The notes beneath the pieces were generated by a model. It worked only from the letters and a program-made list of their open reading frames with translations, searched no databases and was not told the DNA's origin. From Candidatus Methanomethylophilus sp. 1R26 (lineage in GTDB: Archaea > Thermoplasmatota > Thermoplasmata > Methanomassiliicoccales > Methanomethylophilaceae), in NCBI RefSeq assembly GCF_001481295.1, contig NZ_LOPS01000013.1, positions 1 through 46,376 of the forward strand: DNA of 46,376 nt. Reading direction: 5' to 3'. Both the position numbers and the translations under genes were made by a program. This document shows positions 27,541 to 35,708 of the stretch, piece by piece. The number at the start of each line of letters is the position of its first letter. The stretch's first letter is position 1.

Positions 27541-27637
27541 GGGCCCGTGGCTTAGCCAGGATATAGCGCTGGCCTTCTAAGCCAGACGCCTCGGGTTCGA
27601 AAGTAGTGGCAAGCTACCGAAAGTCCCGACGGGCCCG
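27541..27637 (+). tRNA. tRNA-Arg (TCT) with a noncanonical 22-nt intron in the T-loop
   Basis: Acceptor GGGCCCG/CGGGCCC, discriminator G, D-arm GCTT...TAGC, anticodon stem CTGGC/GCCAG with loop CTTCTAA (anticodon TCT), T-stem TCGGG (27591-27595)/CCCGA (27625-27629). The T-loop is interrupted: TTCGAA then 22 extra bases (27602-27623) then T. The insert forms an ideal bulge-helix-bulge: central helix TTCG (27596-27599)/CGAA (27618-27621), 5' bulge AAA, 3' bulge AGT, inner helix GTAG/CTAC with a 7-nt loop. Cutting after the second base of each bulge leaves the normal loop TTCGAAT, so the intron is at position 59/60. No intron at 37/38. CCA not encoded. Confidence 0.93.
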
Positions 27638-27680
27638 CTCAGAGTCCGTCTGCGCCAAAAGGCGCCCAGAGAGGAATAAC

Positions 27681-27788
27681 ATGAAGAGAAGCTCACGCGC
27701 CTGGAAGAAACGCGGCAACCAGCGTTGGAAATGGCGCAAGAAGAAGATGAGGAGAAGAAAGAGAGCTGCAAAGATGCGCAAGCAGTGA
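27681..27788 (+). CDS. rpl41e: 50S ribosomal protein L41e
   Basis: 35 aa, extremely basic (more than half Lys/Arg). The segment KWRKKKMRRRKRAAKMRK aligns with the classic eL41 sequence over its entire length. About 14 extra residues (MKRSSRAWKKRGNQ) precede it. eL41 is a single helix at the ribosomal subunit interface. The frame has a GAGG ribosome-binding site 9 bases before ATG and sits between tRNA-Arg and tRNA-Trp. A GCGCC-AAAA-GGCGC hairpin precedes it. Confidence 0.78.
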   Translation: MKRSSRAWKKRGNQRWKWRKKKMRRRKRAAKMRKQ

Positions 27789-27815
27789 CGCCGACGCTCT
27801 CGGCGCCGCTCAATT

Positions 27816-27990
27816 GGGGATTTAGGCTAACCTGGTAGACTAGCGGGCTCCAGTTATGAGCGTGATTTGACTGAGTTTGCTGAAGTTATGATGAATAACT
27901 GGAGCGATGACTCATCAATTTCATGGGGAGGTAGCTCCTCCCCGTGGTGGAAACCCGCCCATGGGGGTTCAAATCCCTCAGTCCCCACCA
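27816..27990 (+). tRNA. tRNA-Trp (CCA) with a 99-nt intron resembling a C/D guide RNA
   Basis: Acceptor GGGGATT/AGTCCCC, anticodon stem GCGGG (27843-27847)/CCCGC (27954-27958), anticodon CCA at 27850-27852, T-arm GGGGG-TTCAAAT-CCCTC, encoded CCA at 27988-27990. The intron (27854-27952) is at the canonical 37/38 site. It contains CTGA then ATGATGA (D' and C' type boxes, 4-nt spacer), the guide ACTGGAGC complementary to the tRNA's own anticodon loop, then ATGA as a degenerate D box. A closing stem ATGAG/CTCAT brackets the unit. Counting five bases from that box selects C34. The D-stem pairs only partly. Confidence 0.9.
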
Positions 27991-28134
27991 TACCGCATCT
28001 ATGAGCGCTGCCCCGTATCGACGGGGAGACAAACTTTTCCTCCCGCACGGGACTTTTGAGATTTCTGCTTTTCTTTCCTGGACGCGAACCTGTGCGCGGT
28101 TCCGTTTAATTCTCCGTTCGGACATATTGAAATC

Positions 28135-28563
28135 ATGTACGGCAAGATTCTCATCGCAGTCGACGGCAGCGAATCGAACAAGGCAGCGGTAGATCAGGGC
28201 CTCGGAATGGCCAAGATCTTCGGGTCCAAGGTCACCGCGGTCTCCGTGGCCGATCCGGGGCCGTCTTCCACCGTCCCCCGCGACAGCACGGCGGCCTACC
28301 GCAAGTCCATCCACGATGAATCCAGGTCCGCGCTCTGTTATGTCAAGGAGAAGGCGGATGCTCTGGGAGTGGATGCCGAATACAAGGTCGTTGAGGGGCA
28401 TCCCAGCGAAGTGATCGTGTCGATGTCGGCGGATTTCGATCTCGTGGTGCTGGCCACCCTCGGCAAGACCGGGTTCCGCAGGCTGGCCCTCGGTTCGGTC
28501 GCGGAGACTGTCATCAGGTCTGCCAAGTGCACCGTGGTCGTCTGCCGCCCCTCGGAGAACTGA
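28135..28563 (+). CDS. universal stress protein (UspA family)
   Basis: 142 aa, a full single Usp domain. N-terminal [15 protein letters not shown] carries the nucleotide-binding Asp. The ATP-binding loop GKTGFRRLALGSVAE matches G-x2-G-x9-G-S, so this is an ATP-binding type rather than a UspA-type non-binder. The C-terminal strand CTVVVCRP is typical. Cytosolic, role in stress survival inferred from the family. Convergent with the UPF0210 operon, separated by a strong hairpin. A paralogue is at 33551. Confidence 0.93.
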   Translation: MYGKILIAVDGSESNKAAVDQGLGMAKIFGSKVTAVSVADPGPSSTVPRDSTAAYRKSIHDESRSALCYVKEKADALGVDAEYKVVEGHPSEVIVSMSADFDLVVLATLGKTGFRRLALGSVAETVIRSAKCTVVVCRPSEN

Positions 28564-28608
28564 GGCCGGCCGCAGTTCCCTGCTGCATTATCTCAAAACG
28601 ATCCGGAT

Positions 28609-28635
28609 CCTCGGACGGGCAGTGCCCGCCCGAGG
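28609..28635. terminator. strong hairpin between convergent usp and UPF0210 genes
   Basis: CCTCGG-A-CGGGCA pairs with TGCCCG-C-CCGAGG, 12 bp with one internal mismatch and a single-base turn. Symmetrical, so it can act on both strands. Confidence 0.55.
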
Positions 28636-28659
28636 CTGTTCCGGCAGATGCGCCGGACG

Positions 28660-30022
28660 TCAGTTCTTGAAGCTGTGTATCGGCGCGGGGATCCTTCCGC
28701 CGCGGGCGATGAAGTCAAGGCATCCGTAGCGGTTGACCGGCATGATCTTCGCGTTCCCCAGGAGGCCTCCGAGCTCGATGGAGTCGCCGGCCCTCTTGCC
28801 GATGACCGGTATGACCCTGACGGCGGTGGTCTTCTGGTTGACCATCCCGATGGCCATCTCGTCGGCGATGATCCCGGAAATGGTGGATGCGGGGGTATCG
28901 CCGGGAATGGCGATCATGTCGAGGCCGACAGAGCATACGCAGGTCATGGCCTCGAGTTTCTCGAGGGTGAGAGCTCCGCAGGCGGCGGCCTCGGCCATGG
29001 ATGCATCCTCGGTCACGGGGATGAACGCGCCGGACAGTCCGCCTACATAGGAAGATGCCATGATGCCGCCCTTCTTCACCTGATCGTTCAGGATGGCCAG
29101 CGCCGCCGTGGTGCCGGGGGCTCCGCAGCGTTCCATCCCCATCTCCTGGATGATGTCCGCGATGGAATCCCCGACGGCGGGGGTGGGGGCGAGGGAGAGA
29201 TCCACGATGCCGAACGGGGTGTTCAGCCTCTTGGAGGCCTCTTTGGCCACCAGCTGGCCGACGCGGGTGATCTTGAACGCGGTCTTCTTGATGGTCTCGC
29301 AGAGGACCTCGAAGCTCTCCCCGTGCACCTTGGACACCGCAGTGCGGACGACGCCCGGTCCGGAGACGCCGACATTGATGACGCGGTCCCCCTCGGTCAC
29401 GCCGTGGAAGGCGCCGGCCATGAAGGGGTTGTCGTCGGTGGGGTTGCAGAACACGACGAGCTTGGCGCAGCGATGGAATCCCTGTTCTTTGTGGCCAGAG
29501 CGGTCTCTACGACCTTCTGCCCCATCAGCCTGACCGCATCCATGTCGATCCCTGTCTTGGTGGAGCCCAGGGATACGGACGAGCAGACGTGCTCGGTCTC
29601 GGCGAGGGCGTCGGGTATAGAGTCGATGAGGAGGCGGTCCGCCGACGTCATCCCCTTCTGGACAAGCGCGGAGTATCCTCCGAGGAAGTTGACCCCGACC
29701 TTCTGCGATGCCTTCTCCAGGGCCTTGGCGATCTCCACGAAATCTCCGGGGGTCTTGCAGGCGGGGGACCCGACGATGCCGATGGGGGTGACGGACACCC
29801 TCTTGTTGATCACCGGGATGCCGATCTCCAGGGCGATCTCGTCGCGACCGAGACCAGGTCCTTAGCGCTGTCCGATATCTTGGAGTAGATGTTCTGGCAC
29901 AGGTCGTCCAGGTCAGGTGTCATGCAGTCAAGGAGCGAGATCCCCATGGTGATGGTCCTGACGTCCAGGTTCTCTGCCGAGACCATCTGGTTGGTCTCGA
30001 TGACCTCGTTCAGGTCTACCAT
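28660..30022 (-). CDS. UPF0210/PFL-family protein (two frameshifts)
   Basis: 454 aa after correcting one-base losses near 29845 and 29475, the normal length for UPF0210 (DUF711). Conserved segments are [16 protein letters not shown] at the start, [27 protein letters not shown], and late [17 protein letters not shown]. The fold is related to glycyl-radical pyruvate formate-lyase-like barrels, but the biochemical role is unknown. It regularly pairs with the small ACT protein UPF0237, here the gene directly upstream (4 bases apart), which probably binds a ligand for it. Last gene of the amino-acid operon. Confidence 0.9.
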
Positions 30023-30026
30023 GGTC

Positions 30027-30302
30027 TCAGATCCTGTGCATCATGTTGAAAACGTCTTCGTGCTGGGCCTTGATGGAGCATCCGACCTTCTTGGCGATGG
30101 AGTCCAGGTCCTCGGTCAGCTGCGGGAACGATTTCGAGTACTTGTCGAGGTCGACGATGAGCATCATGTTGATGTAGTCCTCGACGGTGGTCATGCTCAG
30201 GTCCAGGATGTTGATGTCGTTCTCTGCGAAGTAATTGCAGACGGCGGCGATGATTCCTGTGTGGTCCTTACCGACGAGGGTGACTACGGTTCTGCTGGTC
30301 AT
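30027..30302 (-). CDS. ACT-domain protein UPF0237
   Basis: 91 aa, one ACT domain: TVVTLVGKDHTGIIAAVCNYFAEN, a glycine-cleavage-repressor-like ligand loop, then INMMLIVDL. Presumed small-molecule (amino acid) sensor partner of the downstream UPF0210 protein, with which it is coupled. Its ATG overlaps the stop of the citramalate synthase gene (ATGA). Intact. Confidence 0.92.
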   Translation of the reverse strand: MTSRTVVTLVGKDHTGIIAAVCNYFAENDINILDLSMTTVEDYINMMLIVDLDKYSKSFPQLTEDLDSIAKKVGCSIKAQHEDVFNMMHRI

Positions 30303-31857
30303 TTGGTTCTCCCTTCCTTCTCTTTATACACGGCGTATTCGACCGAATCCAATAATGCGTATAGCGAAGCTTCTATAACATTTTCCGATACGCCAACTGT
30401 GGTCCAGCTGCGCACCCCGTCCGAAGTGGTTATCAGCACCCTGACGGTGGATGCCGTGGCGGCCTTGGCATCGAGGACGCGGACCTTGTAATCGGTCAGC
30501 TTCATGCTGTCGATGACCGGGAAGAAGCGCGAGAGCGCTTTACGGATGGCGTTGTTGAGGGCGTCCACCGGTCCGTGGCCGTCGGCGGCGGTGTGCTCCG
30601 TCTCCCCCCGCAGGTCGGAGACCTTGATGCTGGCCTCGCTGGTTATGCCCCCGCCGGCGCCTGCATCGATGAAGAGGCGGAATCCGTCGAGGCGGAAGGC
30701 CGGCCTCAGCTCTCCGCGCATCTTCCTCACCAGGAGCTCGAAGCTGGCATCGGCGCCTCGAACTGGTATCCCTCAGCCTCCAGGCCCTTCACCCTGTCGG
30801 CGATGGCGCCGGAGTCCGCCCCCTCCTCGATGCCGAGCTCGCGGAGCTTCTCGGCGATGCTGGCCTTCCCGGCCATGTCGGACACCAGAACGCGGCGGGA
30901 GTTCCCGACGGAGGATGGATCGATATGCTCGTAGGTGCGCGGGTCGCGGACCAGCGCCGACACATGCATGCCGCCCTTGTGCGCGAAGGCGTCTTCGCCC
31001 ACGAACGGGAGCCCCGGAGGGCGGACGAGGTTCTCCACATCGGCTATGCCCGCGGACAGCTGGGTCAATCTCTTCAGGTCCACGCCGAGGTCCATGCCCA
31101 TTTTGGTCCCCAGGATCCCGGCGACTGTGCAGAGGTCGGCGTTCCCGCAGCGCTCCCCTATCCCGTTGACCGTTCCCTGGACCATCTCCGCGCCGGCCTT
31201 GACGGCGGCGACGGAGACCGCGGCGGCGAGGCCGCAGTCGTTATGGGCGTGAATGCCGACGGGGGCATCGAACTCTCCCGAGACCTTCTTCACGATTTCG
31301 GATACGCGGTCGGGAAGGGTCCCGCCGTTGGTGTCGCAGAGCACAAGCCAGTCGGCGCCTGCCGATACGGCCGCCCCGAGGCACTGCATCGCGTAGCCGG
31401 GGTTGGCGGCGTACCCGTCGAAGAAATGCTCAGCATCGAACACGGCCTCTTTGCCCCTGTCTTTCAGGAAGCGGACGGAGCCGGAGATCATCTCCAGGTT
31501 CTCCTCCAGGGTCGTGCGGAGCGCCCTCTCCACATGGAAGTCCCAGGTTTTGCCGAACACGGTGCAGACGGGGGCCGGCGAGGAGGCGAGGGAGGCCAAA
31601 CAGGCATCACCGCTCTCCGGCACGCCGGCGCGGCGGGTGCTCCCGAAAGCGCAGAGCCCGGACCTTTTCAGTTCCGGCGGGTCTCTGAAGAACTCATCGT
31701 CTACAGGGTTGGAGCCCGGCCATCCTCCTTCGATGTACGGTATCCCGAAGGCGTCAAGCCGGCGGGCGACCTCGCGTTTGTCGGCGGCGGAGAACGATAC
31801 TCCGTCCCCTTGGGCCCCGTCGCGGAGGGAAGTATCGTAGAGCCAGACGTCAGGCAT
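30299..31857 (-). CDS. cimA: citramalate synthase / 2-isopropylmalate synthase family (frameshifted)
   Basis: 519 aa after correcting a one-base loss near 30750. HMGL-like barrel first: VWLYDTSLRDGAQGDGV with the metal-binding D and catalytic R near residues 8-12, the HAHND metal motif near 205, and GIGERCGNADL. Then the linker FAHKGGMHVSA and a C-terminal LeuA-type allosteric domain (SFELLVRKMRG to the end). Length and the opening match the long CimA type that condenses pyruvate with acetyl-CoA to citramalate for isoleucine. Homocitrate or isopropylmalate synthase cannot be excluded. Overlaps homoserine dehydrogenase by 8 bases. Confidence 0.85.
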
Positions 31858-32857
31858 GCCCGCGCCTCTCGTCCAGAATGGCGATGAGGTCGCTGAGGAT
31901 TGCGGAGGCGGTCTCGATCTTACCGGCCCCTCTGCCGGTGATGGTGATGGGCCCGGCCAGGTCTGCTTCGATCTGGGCGATGTTCAGCGTCCCGCTGATG
32001 CTGAGCGGATGGCCGACAGGTATGAGCCTGGGACTTACTTCCAGCTTGGTCTCGGACACCTCTCCGATGAGGCGTATGACCATGTTGTGGGATGCGGCCT
32101 GGGCAACGGCCTCGGCCGTGATCTTGCTTATACCGGTGATCTTGACGTCGTTCACGGTGACCTTCTTGTGGAAGACCGAGTTGGCGAGGATGGTGACCTT
32201 GGCGGCGGTGTCGTAGCCTTCGACGTCGTTGGTCGGGTCGGTCTCCGCATAGCCGAGCTGCTGGGCTTCCTTGAGCGCCTGCTCGTAGGGCTGCCCTTTG
32301 TCCATCTTGCTGAGTATGTAGTTGCAGGTCCCGTTGAAGATCCCGCGGATGGAACGGATGTGCTCCCCCACGAGGTTCTCGTGGCAGAGGTTGATGATCG
32401 GCATGGCGCCGCCGACGGTGCCCTCGAAGCGGAACTTGCAGCCGTTCTTCCTGGCAAGCCCGATGAGCTCGCAGAACCTCAGTGCCAGCGGGCCTTTGTT
32501 CACCGTGATCACATCCTTCCCGGATTCCAGGGCGCGGGTGATGTTCTTCAGCCCCGCACCGCCGGTCTTGATGTCGGTCGGCGTGACCTCGATCAGCATA
32601 TCGTAGTCCGTCCGGGAGAGCAGCTCGGCAGAGTCGGAGTATCCGGTCTTGCCTACGGATCCGGTCTCCTTCTTCCGGTCTATAAGGGCCTGCAAATCCA
32701 GGCCTTCCGGGTCCGCCGCATATGTCCTCGAATCCATGGCGAGGACGATCTGCGGCATCTCCCCGTAGCGGCCGGTGAGGAAATCCCTTCTCCTGAGGAG
32801 GACCTCGGCGACCCCCTGGCCGACGGTGCCGAAGCCGGAGACGGCGATCTTAATCAA
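31850..32857 (-). CDS. hom: homoserine dehydrogenase
   Basis: 335 aa from a TTG start that overlaps the upstream stop; no in-frame ATG gives a sensible N-terminus. NAD(P)-binding IKIAVSGFGTVGQGV at the N-terminus, VTVNKGPLAL (about residue 110), and the catalytic region GTCNYILSKM with AQQLGYAETDPTNDVEGYDTA are complete. Converts aspartate semialdehyde to homoserine for threonine and methionine. It lacks the C-terminal ACT domain of long homoserine dehydrogenases; instead a separate ACT protein is encoded immediately upstream and overlaps it. Intact. Confidence 0.94.
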   Translation of the reverse strand: MIKIAVSGFGTVGQGVAEVLLRRRDFLTGRYGEMPQIVLAMDSRTYAADPEGLDLQALIDRKKETGSVGKTGYSDSAELLSRTDYDMLIEVTPTDIKTGGAGLKNITRALESGKDVITVNKGPLALRFCELIGLARKNGCKFRFEGTVGGAMPIINLCHENLVGEHIRSIRGIFNGTCNYILSKMDKGQPYEQALKEAQQLGYAETDPTNDVEGYDTAAKVTILANSVFHKKVTVNDVKITGISKITAEAVAQAASHNMVIRLIGEVSETKLEVSPRLIPVGHPLSISGTLNIAQIEADLAGPITITGRGAGKIETASAILSDLIAILDERRGHA

Positions 32858-33354
32858 AGCCCAGCCCCCTGATGAGCATGAGGCCGTCCCTTTCCGAGGA
32901 TGAGAAGAGGAACCTGTCGAGCTTGTCGCGGTCCTCATGGTCTCTGAGTTCAGCGGTGATGAGCGCCGTCCTCGAGTCGTCGGCGGAGTTTTTCGAGGTG
33001 TACGAAACATCCACGCTCTCGAAGTCGACGATTTTCGAGGCATTGTCGATGATGTCGTCCACGTATGCCGCCCCGAACTTGCCGAGGAGCATGTACTCGG
33101 CTGTGACCGTCTCGTAGACGGAGCCGAGCTTCGAGATGACGATGTCCTTGGACCTCCAGATGGCCTTAAGCTGGTCCAGCTCGCGGGTGGTCGAAACTTC
33201 GAAGGTAACGCTGACCAGGATCCTGTTGTTGACCTTCTGCTCGCGGTCGTGGACGACGCCCACGATGTTCCCGTCGACCATGGATATGGGCTCGAGGGAC
33301 CCGACCAATTGGCCGGGGGAGATCGCGGACGTACAGTTCGGCATTAACCATCAT
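32850..33354 (-). CDS. ACT-domain regulatory protein (frameshifted at the N-terminus)
   Basis: 167 aa after removing one extra base from a five-G run (+ strand) near 33317. The restored start MVNAELYVRDLPGQLVG reads into SLEPISMVDGNIVGVVHD, an ACT-domain opening with the Gly turn and VVHDRE. The second half (VTAEYMLLGKFG...LITAELRDHED) resembles another ACT-like unit. Archaeal homoserine dehydrogenase genes are often preceded by such a protein, so it probably senses threonine or another end product. First gene of the operon; start at 33354 or 33351. Confidence 0.8.
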
Positions 33355-33396
33355 GGGGGCTCACCTCTTCGGTAACAGGCGTGTATGGCAGAGGGC

Positions 33397-33409
33397 ATAT
33401 TAAATAAGT
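33397..33409 (-). promoter_or_regulatory. TATA box of the hom/cimA operon
   Basis: CTTATTTAATATG on the minus strand, about 45 bases before the first ATG, with GAGGTGAG as ribosome-binding site 5-12 bases before it. Confidence 0.5.
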
Positions 33410-33550
33410 GACAGGAAGGGGCCCGCAGCTTCTTGTCCTGTGGGCCTTCCTTCCCTGAATGTGTTCGGTATTTCCATTGTTTCACTGAATCGGACACGGC
33501 TCCGTTCAGGGATGGTTTGATATCCGCGTATCGGATATCATGTTCCGAAT

Positions 33551-34009
33551 ATGACCGAAGAAACCAGCGCAACACCGCTCTTCAAGAGAATCCTCATCGC
33601 GGTCGACGGTAGCAACAGCAACCATGCCGCCGTCGATACCGGCCTCGCCCTTGCCAAGCGCCTCGGGTCCAGTGTGACCGCGCTCTGCGTCTTCGACATC
33701 GGCAGCTACGGCAACTATGCCTCCTCAGACGGCAGCAGCCAGGAGCGCGACTACATCATAAAGATCTCCGAGGAGTCCCTCGAGTACATCATCCAGAAGG
33801 GGAAGGAGGCGGGGGTCTGCGTCACGCCCAAGATCGTTTCGGGCCATCCGTATGAGGCCATCGTCGCCGAGTCCGAGAATCACGACCTTGTGGTGACCGG
33901 GACCCTGGGACGCACCGGCATGAGGCGGGCCATCATCGGTTCCGTCGCCGAGAAGGTCGTCAGGCTGTCCAAGTGCCCCGTCCTGGTCTGCCGCAGCCCC
34001 GAGGATTGA
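33551..34009 (+). CDS. universal stress protein (UspA family), second copy
   Basis: 152 aa. [18 protein letters not shown] opens the Usp fold. The nucleotide loop [17 protein letters not shown] fits G-x2-G-x9-G-S and CPVLVCR ends it. Close paralogue of the protein at 28135 (same order of motifs, similar flanks TETG/AVDTGLA). It is divergent from the hom operon and precedes the cfb cluster by about 110 bases, but has its own transcript most likely. Intact. Confidence 0.93.
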   Translation: MTEETSATPLFKRILIAVDGSNSNHAAVDTGLALAKRLGSSVTALCVFDIGSYGNYASSDGSSQERDYIIKISEESLEYIIQKGKEAGVCVTPKIVSGHPYEAIVAESENHDLVVTGTLGRTGMRRAIIGSVAEKVVRLSKCPVLVCRSPED

Positions 34010-34118
34010 ACCCGCAGACGGGCCGCACCGCATGCGGCCCGCCGGGGAAACGTGCCTGCCGGCATCAGTAACACGAGCAGGGATTAATCTTATTATCCAA
34101 GCGGTCATAACTCGGTGC

Positions 34119-34916
34119 ATGCGCAGGATCGCCGTATACGGCAAAGGGGGGATCGGCAAATCGACGACATCCTCCAATGTATCCGATGCGCTGGCCGAGA
34201 AAGGCCTGAGGGTCATGCAGATCGGATGCGACCCAAAGGCCGATTCGACGCGCCTGCTCACCGGCACAGAGAGGCCCGCCACCGTCCTCCAGAAGATGAG
34301 GGACGGAGGAGAACTCGAGCTGGACGACATAGTCGCCGAGGGGAGGCACGGGGTCCTCTGCGTGGAGTGCGGCGGTCCCAGGCCCGGGATGGGCTGCGCC
34401 GGAAGGGGCATCATGGCCGCTTTCGCTGAGCTCGAGAGGCTGGACGCCATGGACGTCTGCCGTCCGGACGTCATCGTGTACGATGTCCTCGGCGATGTCG
34501 TCTGCGGCGGGTTCGCCATGCCTATAAGAAACGGGTATGCCAGGGACGTGTTCGTCGTCACCTCGGGCGAGATGATGTCGCTCTATGCGGCCAACAATAT
34601 CTCCGAGGCCGTCGCCGGGTTCAGGGAGGACGGCTATGCCAGGTTCGGCGGGCTGATCCAGAACTCCCGCGGAGTTGCCGGTGAGGATGGGCTCGTCGAT
34701 GCGGCCGCGGCCGAAATGGGGTCCCGTACCGTCTACCGCGTCCCCAGGAGCCCGGCCGTTCAGGAATGCGAGGCCCGGCTCACCACTGTGGTGTCAGGCG
34801 CTCCGGACTCCGCCCAGGCGGAGGAGTACAGGAGACTGGCGCAAACGCTTTACGACCTGTCCGAGGATGTGGCCGGCGCCATGCGCCTGGGCCCTCTCGG
34901 AGGATGTGATTGCTGA
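34119..34916 (+). CDS. cfbC: Ni-sirohydrochlorin a,c-diamide reductive cyclase, NifH-like component
   Basis: 265 aa. Electron-donating ATPase of the F430 pathway, homologous to nitrogenase NifH. P-loop GKGGIGKST at residues 7-15, DPKADST near 45, and the two cysteines that bridge the 4Fe-4S cluster between dimer halves, Cys93 (GMGCAGRG) and Cys129 (DVVCGGF). Passes electrons to CfbD for the reductive ring closure of Ni-sirohydrochlorin diamide. First gene of cfbCAEDB. Stop overlaps the cfbA start (TGATG). The exceptional C-terminus GGCDC has two extra cysteines. Intact. Confidence 0.96.
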   Translation: MRRIAVYGKGGIGKSTTSSNVSDALAEKGLRVMQIGCDPKADSTRLLTGTERPATVLQKMRDGGELELDDIVAEGRHGVLCVECGGPRPGMGCAGRGIMAAFAELERLDAMDVCRPDVIVYDVLGDVVCGGFAMPIRNGYARDVFVVTSGEMMSLYAANNISEAVAGFREDGYARFGGLIQNSRGVAGEDGLVDAAAAEMGSRTVYRVPRSPAVQECEARLTTVVSGAPDSAQAEEYRRLAQTLYDLSEDVAGAMRLGPLGGCDC

Positions 34917-35696
34917 TGACGAAGGGAATACTTATCGCAGGGTACGGAACCAGGAAAGGGAACCTCGAGGAGGTCATGGAGAAGCAGGCCGCCAGGATGA
35001 GGGCCAGGGGGATCCCGGAGGTGCACATCGGATACTTCCGCGTGAGCTCCCCGTCCATCCCGGAGGCCGCTGCCGAGATGGCCGCCGCCGGCATTGACGA
35101 CGTCCTAGTCATCCCCTATTACATCGCCGAGGGGAAGATGACCCGGTCCCTGATCCCGGAGAAGCTGGGCCTCCCTTGCTCATACGGGGTGACCGAGAAG
35201 TTCGGCAGGCCGATGAAGGTCCGCACCGCCCCCGCCTTCGGCGCAGGGGACCTGCTCGCCAGCATCCTCTGCGATAAGCTTGCGGACGCCGGCGCTTCGA
35301 AGGACGACGGCATCCTCGTGCTGGGACACGGGACCCTGGATCCCCTGTCCGGCAACACCGAGGCCGTTGCCGATGCCGAGAACAGGCTCAGGAGGTACGG
35401 GTTCAGGCATGTCGCCCATGCGTACAATGAGTTCAACGAGCCGTCCGTCGCGGACGCGGTCTCCGCTCTCGCCGCCGAAGCGTCGGCCGCATAGTCGCCG
35501 TGCCGATGTTCATCGCCATGGGCCTTCATCTCGGCGAGGAGATCCCGGAGCAGATCGGGATACCTCCGTACTCCGACGGAGGGGAGATCGAGGCCGGAGG
35601 CGCAGGATCCGCGTCGATTATCTCAGGCCGGTCGAGGACGACCCGCGCCTCTGCGATGCGATGATCAAGATCGCCAGGGATTTCTACGGGATGTGA
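34916..35696 (+). CDS. cfbA: sirohydrochlorin nickelochelatase, two-domain form (two frameshifts)
   Basis: 260 aa after correcting one-base losses near 35482 and 35605. Inserts Ni(II) into sirohydrochlorin, the first F430 step. Two tandem CbiX-type halves: residues about 1-115 open with LIAGYGTRKGN, and about 130-260 open with LVLGHGTLDP. The second half keeps both metal-ligand histidines of known short CfbA (GHGT and MGLHLGEEIP), while the first half has Tyr and Lys there (GYGT, EGKMTRSLIP). Archaeal CfbA is normally a single half of about 130 aa that dimerises. Here the halves look fused, with the N-terminal one degenerate. Lies within cfbCAEDB. Confidence 0.9.
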
Positions 35697-35708
35697 AGGT
35701 CCGGGAAA

